Positions 18,236 to 26,332 of a stretch of DNA of 45,592 nucleotides are shown here, piece after piece (positions within the stretch are counted from its first letter, which is position 1; every line of letters begins with the position of its first letter). Source of the stretch: Rikenellaceae bacterium (GTDB lineage Bacteria; Bacteroidota; Bacteroidia; Bacteroidales; Rikenellaceae); assembly GCA_017415005.1 (NCBI GenBank), contig JAFQJK010000086.1, forward strand, positions 1 through 45,592, given 5' to 3'. The notes under the pieces are model-generated. The model saw nothing but the letters and a program-made list of their open reading frames with translations, searched no databases and was not told where the DNA came from. The position numbers were made by a program, and so were the translations under genes.

Positions 18236-21200
18236 ATGAAAAGAATATTTACCGTATTAATAATGTCTTTATTATTTGTCGGCAGCTCTCTGACGGCAAA
18301 TAGCCAGGAGGCACGTACGCTGAGAATCACGGGTGTCGTGAAGAATCAAGCGGGCGATCCCCTGATTGGCGTTGTGGTACAGGAAAAAGGTACAAACAAC
18401 ATCCTGGCCACAGACAATAAAGGTGCATTCACGATGTACAACGTAGCCCCGCAAGGCGCAGTACTCGAGTTCACCTATATCGGTTACAAAACCACCGATA
18501 TCAAAATTGAAAACGACAAGCCGCTGGTCGTTGTCCTTGAGGATGCGACCGTCGGTGTGGACGAAGTCGTCGTTACCGGTCTGAACACGCAGAAGCGCGA
18601 GAGCGTCGTGGGTTCTATCGCGACGGTCTCTCCGACCGCCCTGAAAGGTAACACGTCGGTTCGTCTGTCGACCGCTCTGGCCGGCCAGCTGGCAGGTGTG
18701 GTTGTTCAGCAGAAGAGTGGTCACCCCGTTGCAGGTGCCACCTTCCTGATCCGTGGTGTCAACACGTTCGTAGGCGAAGGACAGGCTCCTCTCGTACTGG
18801 TGGACGGTGTTGAGCGCGACATGAACACCGTTTCGGTCGACGAAATCGAAACCATCTCCGTGCTGAAGGACGCTGCAGCATCGGCCGTGTACGGTGTGCG
18901 CGGTGCCAACGGCGTTGTGATCATCACGACCAAGCGCGGTCAGGTCGGCAAGCCCGTCGTTACCGCCCGTTACGAGCACAGCTTCAACACTCCGGTTAAG
19001 ATGCCGGAATTCGTAGACGGTGCCAAGTACATGGAGGTCACCAATGCGGCCAACGAGCTGCTCAACGGCCCCGGCCGCAAGATGTTCACCCAGCAGCAGA
19101 TCGACAACACCCGCAATGGTGTTGATACAGATGCCTGGCCGAGTGTAAACTGGCTCGATGAATGTTTCCGTGATTGGGCCGGTTCGGACAAGGCTTCGAT
19201 CGACGTGAGCGGTGGTACCGAGCTGATCCGTTATAGCCTGGTTGCCGCTCTGTACAACGGTCGCGGCCTCACCACGTGGGATGAGACCCGCCCGTGGAAC
19301 TCGAAGAACAAGCTGAACCAGATCAACGTCCGCAGTACGATCGACATCAACGTTACGAACTCGACGCTGGTAACCTTCAGCGTCGGTACGCGTATCAGCG
19401 ATGAGAACCTGCCGCACACTACTGTCGGGACCACTTTTAATCAGGCTTTCAGCGAAAACCCGATCGCCATTCCGAAGCTGTACTCGAATGGAACCATTCC
19501 GATGATCCCTGCACGTGTCAACCCGTGGGCCGCTCTGACCCAGACCGGTTACGCACAGTACTTTAACACCACCCTCAACAGCTTGATCGCCGTTGAGCAG
19601 GACTGGGGTAAGGTATGGAAGCCGCTGACCGGCCTGAAAATGTCTGCCGCCTTCTCGTATGACGCATACTCGTGGAACAACCGTCACCGTGACTTCGCTG
19701 CAGACTACTGGCAGCTGGCCAGCTACGATGTGGCTGACGACGGCGTAACGGTTACTAACAAGGTGTTCAACAAGCACATCACCGGTACCAACTTCCTGAC
19801 TTCACGCGCCTATGCCGGTGGTAACCGTACCAAGTACGGCGAGTGGAAAGTCGCATACGACCGCGCTTTCGGCAAGCATACGATGGGCCTGCTGCTTACC
19901 GGTAACCTGAAAGACTACCTCTTCGGTGACGGTATCGGCAACGACCTTCAGCTCTTCTTCCCGAAACGCCGTATGGGTATCGCCGGTCGCGCAGCCTATA
20001 GCTATGACAACCGCTACTTCGCAGAGTTCAACTTCGGTTACAACGGTACTGATAACTTCGCTCCGGGTCTCCGCTACGGTTTCTTCCCGTCGGTGGCTGT
20101 GGGCTGGATGATCACCAATGAGAAATTCATGGAAGGCTCACGCGACGTGCTCAACAAACTGAAGATCCGTGCATCTTGGGGTCAGCTGGGTAATGACGTG
20201 ATGCCTAACAACAAACGTTGGGGTTACATCACCACGGTTTACAGCGGCCAGGCTGGTTACAGCTACGGTTACAACCTCGCAACCTACTATTCGGGTAAGC
20301 GCCAGGGTGAGTTCGGTGCAGACGGTCTGACCTGGGAGACTGAGACCAAGTACAACGTCGGCCTCGAAATCGGCCTGTTGAACAAGATCGACCTGACGGT
20401 TGAGGCCTTCCTCGCAAAACGTAAGGATATCTTCATGCAGCGTAAGACCATTCCGGAAATCGCCGGTTTCTCGACCACTCCGTACGCCAACTACGGTAAG
20501 ATGGAGAACCGCGGTATCGAGGCTACCCTGCTCTACAACCACCAGATCAACAAAGACCTCTACGTAAGCTTCCGCGGTACGTTCTCGTTCATCCGCAACA
20601 AGGTTACCGAGTTCGACGAACCCGCTTCGATCCTGGGTACCACCCGTTCACAGCTGGGCCACCCCTGGTTCACCGACGCAATGCTTGTCGCCGAGGGCCT
20701 GTATACGGATGACGACTTCGCCAACAAATGGACCGGCGAGCTAAAAGAAGGCGTACCCTCGCCGACGTTCGGTGTTGTTAAGCCTGGTGATATCAAGTAC
20801 AAGGATGTCAACGGCGACGGTATCATCGACGCCCTCGACAAGGAGTTCAAGGGCCACCCCTATAACTTCGGTGAGATCAACTACGGTTTCGGCGCCAATC
20901 TCGTATGGAAATGGCTCGACTTCAGCTTCTTCTTCCAGGGTGTAGGCAACTATGACTATATGCTGACGATGGAGCTGCCGGGTACCGGTGCTGGTTCGAC
21001 GGGCAACATCTACACGAACGTAGACGACCGCTGGACTCCTGAAATTCCGAATCAGGATGTATTCTGGCCGCGCCTCACTATCGGTAAGAGCACCAACAAC
21101 TCGCAGTACTCGTCTTGGTGGATGGTTAACGGTAACTTCCTCCGTCTGAAGAACATCGAACTGGGCTTCACCCTGCCGAAGAAATGGCAGAACGCAGCCC

Positions 21201-21349
21201 GCATGCGCAACGCCCGTCTGTTCCTTCGCGGTACCAACATCCTGACCTTCTCGAAGTTCGACCTATGGGATCCGGAAGTTACCTCGGGCAACGGTGCAGC
21301 ATACCCGAACTTGAAAGCTTATACGGTCGGCGTAGAAGTAGCGTTCTAA
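18236..21349 (+). CDS. SusC/RagA-family TonB-linked outer membrane transporter (second)
   Basis: A 1037-residue outer-membrane importer. The order is: signal peptide (MKRIFTVLIMSLLFVGSSLTANSQ), carboxypeptidase-like domain (ITGVVKNQAGDPLIGVVV), TonB-box-like DEVVVTGLNTQKR, plug with ISVLKDAAASAVYGVRGANG, and a barrel ending VGVEVAF. There is no STN domain. Codon use differs from most neighbours: many GGT, CGT, GTT and GCT codons with AAC, TAC, TTC and ATC, a pattern of strong translational selection rather than foreign DNA. It is followed after 28 bases by its SusD partner. Next to decayed and intact glycoside hydrolase genes, it most likely imports plant-type oligosaccharides; this is inference. 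The long leader suggests post-transcriptional control. Confidence 0.94.
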   Translation: MKRIFTVLIMSLLFVGSSLTANSQEARTLRITGVVKNQAGDPLIGVVVQEKGTNNILATDNKGAFTMYNVAPQGAVLEFTYIGYKTTDIKIENDKPLVVVLEDATVGVDEVVVTGLNTQKRESVVGSIATVSPTALKGNTSVRLSTALAGQLAGVVVQQKSGHPVAGATFLIRGVNTFVGEGQAPLVLVDGVERDMNTVSVDEIETISVLKDAAASAVYGVRGANGVVIITTKRGQVGKPVVTARYEHSFNTPVKMPEFVDGAKYMEVTNAANELLNGPGRKMFTQQQIDNTRNGVDTDAWPSVNWLDECFRDWAGSDKASIDVSGGTELIRYSLVAALYNGRGLTTWDETRPWNSKNKLNQINVRSTIDINVTNSTLVTFSVGTRISDENLPHTTVGTTFNQAFSENPIAIPKLYSNGTIPMIPARVNPWAALTQTGYAQYFNTTLNSLIAVEQDWGKVWKPLTGLKMSAAFSYDAYSWNNRHRDFAADYWQLASYDVADDGVTVTNKVFNKHITGTNFLTSRAYAGGNRTKYGEWKVAYDRAFGKHTMGLLLTGNLKDYLFGDGIGNDLQLFFPKRRMGIAGRAAYSYDNRYFAEFNFGYNGTDNFAPGLRYGFFPSVAVGWMITNEKFMEGSRDVLNKLKIRASWGQLGNDVMPNNKRWGYITTVYSGQAGYSYGYNLATYYSGKRQGEFGADGLTWETETKYNVGLEIGLLNKIDLTVEAFLAKRKDIFMQRKTIPEIAGFSTTPYANYGKMENRGIEATLLYNHQINKDLYVSFRGTFSFIRNKVTEFDEPASILGTTRSQLGHPWFTDAMLVAEGLYTDDDFANKWTGELKEGVPSPTFGVVKPGDIKYKDVNGDGIIDALDKEFKGHPYNFGEINYGFGANLVWKWLDFSFFFQGVGNYDYMLTMELPGTGAGSTGNIYTNVDDRWTPEIPNQDVFWPRLTIGKSTNNSQYSSWWMVNGNFLRLKNIELGFTLPKKWQNAARMRNARLFLRGTNILTFSKFDLWDPEVTSGNGAAYPNLKAYTVGVEVAF

Positions 21350-21377
21350 ATTGTGTAAGTCTAAAAACTGTACAACT

Positions 21378-23360
21378 ATGAAAAAAACACTGATAAAAAT
21401 CGTTGCATGCTCTGCGGTTCTGTTAGGGCTGTCGTCGTGCAACAAGTTTCTGGATATTGCGCCGGATAACATCCTGACGGAGGATCTCGTCTTCTCGAAC
21501 GAGACCTACACGGAAGAATGGCTTTCCAATGTTTACTCATGGGTAAAGGACGGCTATCGCGACCAGACTGCTACCGAAGGTACGATGCTGCTCGGCGACG
21601 AGCTCACCTGCCATCCGCAGCTCGGAACGTTCGAGATGTGGCCGATCGCGGTTATCCCGGGTAACTGGTCGCCTTCGGACTACCGTAGCAACCTTTGGTC
21701 GGAGACCTACAAGATCGTACGTACGGCATACATCTTCATCGAGAAGGCGCAGCCGCTGCCTAACCTGCCTGCCGACCGTATCGAGCGGTACAAGAAGGAG
21801 GCACGCTTCCTGATCGCGTACCACTACTTCAAGATGCTCCAGTTCTACGGGCCGTTCCCGCTCATTACCAAGGTGATCCCGTCGACTGCGCCGACCAGCG
21901 AGCTGCTGCTGCCGCGTACGAACATCAACACGATCACCGACTGGCTGTGGAACGAGTTCGACGAGCTCGGAGGCGAGGACGGATTGCCCGACAACTACGA
22001 CGAGAATTACCTCAACCGCGATATCGGTCGTCCGCTGCGTGGTACCGCTCTGGCTATGGCCGCTGAGGTACGCCTCTGGGCTGCCAGCCCGCTGTTCAAC
22101 GGTAACCCCGACTTCAAGAAGTACAAGAATCCTGACGGAACCTTTATCTTCGACCAGGGTACCGAGAATGATCCGCAGAAATGGCAGGATGCCAAGACCG
22201 CTTACGCTAAGTTCTTTGACTACAACACCAGCAAGAACAAGTACACGCTGTACAAGGAGTACACGGACGACGGCAAGCTCGACCCGATCATGTCGCTGAC
22301 CAACCTCTTCCTGACCGATGCAGATAAGAACAAGGAGATGATCTGGTACCGCGTAGCCGGTAAATACGGTGGAGACAACAACTACGACCCGACGCTGTGG
22401 TATTTCGAGGATTTCTGCCTCCCGCGTGGTATGACCGGATTCAGCGGCTGTATGGGTATCACGGTTGATGCTCTCGAGCGTTACTTTACCGAGAACGGCC
22501 GTCCGATCACGGATCCTGAGGCCGGCTGGATGGATGGCGACACTTTCGTACCGTACAAGGCTACCGGTTTCTCGACCAAGCCGTATAAGGTCAAAGTTCC
22601 GACCAAGTACAACTACGGTACTGAGTCACGCGAAGTCGGTGTTGTCTGCGACAGGAATACGTTCAACATGTTCGTCGGCCGCGAGCCCCGTTTCTACACG
22701 AACGTGCAGTGGCAGGACAGATATCGTCCCAACAAGGGTCTCGCTCCGAACAACTATGCTCAGTACGCTATGAACCAGCATAGTGGTGGCCCGACCTTCG
22801 ACTCGCCCCCGACGGGTATGCAGGGTATCAAGCTGACGACCCTGACCTGTATCCCGAACCAGCGTAACACCATGGCGCGTCGCCCGTCGATGCTGCTCCG
22901 TCTCGCCGAGATGAACCTGCACTATGCAGAGGTACTGGCAGAACTTGGTGAGAACCAGCCTTTGGGTGTACAGCTTGTCAACGAGGTTCGTGAGCGTGCC
23001 GGTATTCCGACCTACGGAAGCGGTGAGGGCCAGATTCCTATTCCCTCTGACTGGAAGCAGGCCGTTCGCAACGAGCTGGTCGTAGAGATGGCTCTCGAAG
23101 GTCAGAACTACCACAACTTCCGTCGCTGGAAGATCGCACAGCAGCACTGGAACAAGCGTATGCGCGGCTTCGACATCAGCGTAACGATCGATTACAACAA
23201 CCAGGCTACCCGCGAGAAATTCTTCACGGTGACCGACCGTAACACGATCGAGCGTCGCTGGTTCAAGAAGTTCTACCTGTGGCCCATTCCGCAGCCCATT
23301 ATCGACAAGAACGCGAATATCGTCCAGAACCCGTTCTGGCTCGATGCTCCGGATGCATAG
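21378..23360 (+). CDS. SusD/RagB-family outer-membrane lipoprotein (second)
   Basis: A 660-residue surface lipoprotein and partner of the SusC just upstream. The start is the ATG at 21378 (MKKTLIKIVACSAVLLG), with lipobox LSSC and lipidated Cys near residue 21. It has the SusD helices (RYKKEARFLIAYHYFKMLQFYGPFP) and the late motif VVEMALEGQNYHNFRRW. At 660 residues it belongs to the larger SusD class seen in complex-glycan loci. It has the same GGT/CGT/GCT-rich codon pattern as SusC-2. A long perfect hairpin terminator follows at once. Confidence 0.93.
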   Translation: MKKTLIKIVACSAVLLGLSSCNKFLDIAPDNILTEDLVFSNETYTEEWLSNVYSWVKDGYRDQTATEGTMLLGDELTCHPQLGTFEMWPIAVIPGNWSPSDYRSNLWSETYKIVRTAYIFIEKAQPLPNLPADRIERYKKEARFLIAYHYFKMLQFYGPFPLITKVIPSTAPTSELLLPRTNINTITDWLWNEFDELGGEDGLPDNYDENYLNRDIGRPLRGTALAMAAEVRLWAASPLFNGNPDFKKYKNPDGTFIFDQGTENDPQKWQDAKTAYAKFFDYNTSKNKYTLYKEYTDDGKLDPIMSLTNLFLTDADKNKEMIWYRVAGKYGGDNNYDPTLWYFEDFCLPRGMTGFSGCMGITVDALERYFTENGRPITDPEAGWMDGDTFVPYKATGFSTKPYKVKVPTKYNYGTESREVGVVCDRNTFNMFVGREPRFYTNVQWQDRYRPNKGLAPNNYAQYAMNQHSGGPTFDSPPTGMQGIKLTTLTCIPNQRNTMARRPSMLLRLAEMNLHYAEVLAELGENQPLGVQLVNEVRERAGIPTYGSGEGQIPIPSDWKQAVRNELVVEMALEGQNYHNFRRWKIAQQHWNKRMRGFDISVTIDYNNQATREKFFTVTDRNTIERRWFKKFYLWPIPQPIIDKNANIVQNPFWLDAPDA

Positions 23361-23376
23361 TCGAATACACTTACCG

Positions 23377-23416
23377 AAAGAAGGCAGGAACGATGTTCCT
23401 GCCTTCTTTGCTTTTT
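23377..23416 (+). terminator. Intrinsic terminator of the SusCD-2 operon
   Basis: A perfect 15-bp stem (23377-23391 with 23395-23409) with a 3-nt loop is followed by GCTTTTT. It begins 17 bases after the SusD stop. Confidence 0.93.
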
Positions 23417-23505
23417 AGGATATACCTTGGGGAAACCTTCGGCAACAATCTCATAAACCGGGCAATATACGCCGCACTTCTGCCCTGTCCATCGCCCCTC
23501 AGGCC

Positions 23506-24937
23506 ATGCCGGGCACCTTTCGCTACTTTCTGGCACTCCTTAGTATTTGCGGTTGTGCGATCAGTCCGGATACAGGCTGCGCCAACCCGGGAGGCCCCGA
23601 CCCGATAACCGTCAACACCTTCGGATATCCGAAAATCGCCGCTACCTGTAATATGAGAACGACCCCATATCTCTATCTGGGAGACACGGCCTCGGAACTG
23701 TTGCACAGGTTCAACCGGGAAAAGGGTCACAACACCTCGCGAACCGCCAAAGGCTTCACGGACACATTCAGGATGTCGCGCAGACAGCTCGAGAGCTTGT
23801 ACAAACCCAATACCTACACGGGTATCTGCCATTCGAGGACTTCGATCCGGCGTGTCCGGGGCTATACGCGATGGCCCGGTAAACGACTATGGGGACCACG
23901 TTGACCACACCGCCAACCGGCCAACGAACCGGAGTTGCAGATCGGGGTACTCCCCTCCTGGGGCGCAACAGGAAAACGGCAACCCGCCGCAGCTCGACTC
24001 ACGCCGCGCCGAGATCTACGGCGAACTCCTCGGCCGCCGCTATCGAGATGCCCAAATCATCGGGATACTCGGCGGCGACCGCAATATCGACAGCGAGACA
24101 CAGAAGCTGACCGTCCAGGCCACAGCACGCGGCCGCAAAGACGATGGCGGCACGTATTTCGTCACCGCCACCATCGGATGGTCGGCATCAGCCCGGTGAT
24201 TCCACAACGATCCGCCATTCGACTTCAATATGCGGCAGAACGAACATGAGGCGGAATATGAGTCGTACAGCCGGACGCTCGATGACTACAACCGCCGGCC
24301 GGCCGAACCCGTACCCGACGGCGAGCCGCTCTACGAGGACCATCCCATCTCGTTCAAGGCGGACAAGCCGGGCCACTCGACCGCAGCAGATGTCCGCACG
24401 GCCATGTACAGAAACCTGCTCAACGGCGCCTGCGGCCATGCGTACGATTGTAATCCGGTCTGACCGATGTATGAACCGGTAAAACGGGTACCGCAGCACA
24501 TCCCGCTGATGAGCTGGCAGGAAGGTATGGATCAGCCCGGTGCCGGGCAGGTGCAATATGGACGCCTCCTGATCGAGTCTCGCCCCTGTTTTACCCAGAT
24601 ACCGGCTCCGGGATCGTCGCGAAAGCCGCCACTCCGGCCGCGGTACCCGACGCCGCCAAGTGCCGGTTCATGGCCACTGGCGACTCTGACAGCCCATACG
24701 CCCGGTTATACATTCCGGTGAGACACCGGTTCACCGTGAGGACCGATGCCATCAAGGGCAAACGGATCAAAGCCTGGCGGTATGATCCCCGTACCGGAAA
24801 AGCCACACCGGCCGGTTCCTTTACAAACACCGGGATACAAACCTTTCTCCCGCCCGACCCCGGGCGAACATCTCGACTGGATACCGGTCCTCGACGACGC
24901 GACCCACAGGTACCCGGCACCGGGCAAGACCAGATAA
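23506..24937 (+). pseudogene. Decayed GH140/DUF4038-type glycoside hydrolase
   Basis: Pieces of one DUF4038 enzyme (GH140 apiosidase-like) with a C-terminal PF12904-like domain occur in the right order but in all three frames. Frame 1: lipoprotein-like N-end, then LGDTASELLHRFNREK and LESLYKPNTYTG (to ~23815). Frame 3: GYLPFEDFDPACPG (23820-23880). Frame 2: NDYGDHVDHTANRP. Frame 1: ELQIGVLPSWGATG. Frame 2: AEIYGELLGRRYRDAQ, ILGGDRNIDSE, then FHNDPPFDFNMRQ, PDGEPLYEDHPISF, GACGHAYDCNPV and LIESRPC (to ~24590). Frame 1: KRIKAWRYDPRTGKATPAG. Frame 2: LDWIPVLDDATHRYPAPGK, ending at 24937. Two in-frame TGA codons (24197-24199 and 24461-24463) sit where the family has Trp. With at least five frameshifts it cannot be functional. 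It probably was part of the SusCD-2 glycan locus. Confidence 0.82.
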
Positions 24938-25060
24938 TCGTACGGTCATACCTTCACGGCCCCCTAAAGGCCGACATCGGGACCACCATCCGGAAAGGCC
25001 AGCACCTCAGGCGAGCATGAGCCGGTAGGTCGAAGCCTCAGAACCGCACCGTATATTATC

Positions 25061-25100
25061 AGACCTTCCCGGCATCGTTGGTACGATACCGGGAAGGTCT
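25061..25100. repeat. 40-base near-perfect palindrome
   Basis: Twelve bases at 25061-25072 are the exact reverse complement of 25089-25100, and the inside adds a 5-bp stem (25074-25078 with 25083-25087) after one mismatch. It lies between the end of the pseudogene and the end of the converging GH43 gene. No T-run follows on either strand, so it is either a non-canonical bidirectional terminator or a protein-binding site. The rest of 24938-25167 shows nothing else. Confidence 0.7.
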
Positions 25101-25167
25101 ATTAGCAGCAACCGCAGATACGCCGCAACGGCCGATCGGCCGGGAGCGTCCGCCGTCTGTCGATATA

Positions 25168-26259
25168 CTATTCGGCGGCAGGCCCCGTCGTCGGACCATG
25201 CACAACCAACTGCCCGTCGGGCAGTATCTCCATCTCGTCGATAAAGACCACGCGGGCATCGCCCGTCGCCGATGTACGACCATGATATACGCAGTACATC
25301 GTCTTGCCGTCTTTCGACCATGTGATGCTGTTATGACCCGTTCCGGTCACCACGCCGCCTTTCTCGACGTTCTTCTCAAGCACGGGGTTGTTGACCGCCT
25401 TCGTATAGGGGCCGAGCGGACTCTCGGCCGTAGCATAGCCCACGGCGTAATTCTTACCGCCGAAGAAGTTGGCCGAATACATCATATAGTAGGTGTCGCC
25501 CTTGCGGAAGGTCACAGAACCCTCGGTCCAGCGGCGGTTGACCTCGCCCGAAGTCACCGAGCGGCTCTCCCACTCGCTCTGCGCATCGTTCATCGCCACA
25601 GGCGGCTGGAGCAGCAGCACCGGCTCGCCGATAACACCGCTGAAGTCGGGCTTCAACTCGACCCCGTAGATCCAGCTCTCCTCGATCTCGTCGAACATAC
25701 CCTGCTCGCGCGCCCAGTCGGCCACCTCGCTCTCGACCGGATGCTTGTAGCAGCAGCGCGAGAAATAGAGGTAACAACGCCCGTCCTCGTCGCAGAACAC
25801 ATTGGCATCGATGATCGGATAGCCCGGGTCGAAAAGCGGACCCGCAGTCAGCTCGCGGAACGGACCGGCCGGCGTGTCGGCTACGGCCACGCCGATCTTG
25901 AAGTTCTCGAGTTCGTTCGTCGGATTCTCACGCCAGTCGGCGCTGAAGAACATATAATACCTGCCATCCCTCTCGTATACCTCGGGAGCCCAGAAATTGG
26001 CGACGGCCCACGACGAGTCGGTATTACCGGTATAGACCTGCCCCAGCGAGTCCCACGTGACGAGGTCAGGCGAGCGGTAGGCGGCAAAACCGTCGCGCAC
26101 CCCGCCCGTACCGTACATATAGTAATTGCCGTCGGAGGCGAGCAGGATATACGGGTCGCCCAGCGCGATAGGCAACGGATTGTTGATGACGACAGCCTGC
26201 GGCTTCGGGGCACAGGCACCGAGCAGTGCCGCAGCGATCACAGTCAGGATTTTCTTCAT
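25168..26259 (-). CDS. GH43-family glycosidase, lipoprotein
   Basis: A 363-residue glycoside hydrolase of family 43 (five-bladed beta-propeller), which removes arabinofuranose, xylose or galactose residues from plant-type glycans. The signal MKKILTVIAAALLGAC gives a lipidated Cys at 16, so it sits in a membrane facing periplasm or surface. The three acidic residues of the family are visible: Asp of ALGDPYILL (base), Asp of PIIDANVFCDEDG (pKa modulator) and Glu of RRWTEGSVTF (acid). A late GTGHNSI supplies the conserved His near the metal site. It is the last gene of a minus-strand cluster, 73 bases after the large putative glycosidase, and a TATTTTTG box (26310-26317) suggests a possible internal promoter. 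Sub-family and linkage cannot be fixed by eye. Confidence 0.88.
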   Translation of the reverse strand: MKKILTVIAAALLGACAPKPQAVVINNPLPIALGDPYILLASDGNYYMYGTGGVRDGFAAYRSPDLVTWDSLGQVYTGNTDSSWAVANFWAPEVYERDGRYYMFFSADWRENPTNELENFKIGVAVADTPAGPFRELTAGPLFDPGYPIIDANVFCDEDGRCYLYFSRCCYKHPVESEVADWAREQGMFDEIEESWIYGVELKPDFSGVIGEPVLLLQPPVAMNDAQSEWESRSVTSGEVNRRWTEGSVTFRKGDTYYMMYSANFFGGKNYAVGYATAESPLGPYTKAVNNPVLEKNVEKGGVVTGTGHNSITWSKDGKTMYCVYHGRTSATGDARVVFIDEMEILPDGQLVVHGPTTGPAAE

Positions 26260-26309
26260 ATCGGTCGTTTTTAGATTATAATTTCCAGGGTTAGGACACA
26301 GTACGGATA

Positions 26310-26317
26310 CAAAAATA
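26310..26317 (-). promoter_or_regulatory. Candidate -7 box before the GH43 gene
   Basis: On the minus strand TATTTTTG matches TAnnTTTG and lies 50 bases before the start codon. No well-spaced -33 element was found, so an internal promoter is only possible. Confidence 0.35.
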
Positions 26318-26332
26318 ATCGAATTTGCCGGT

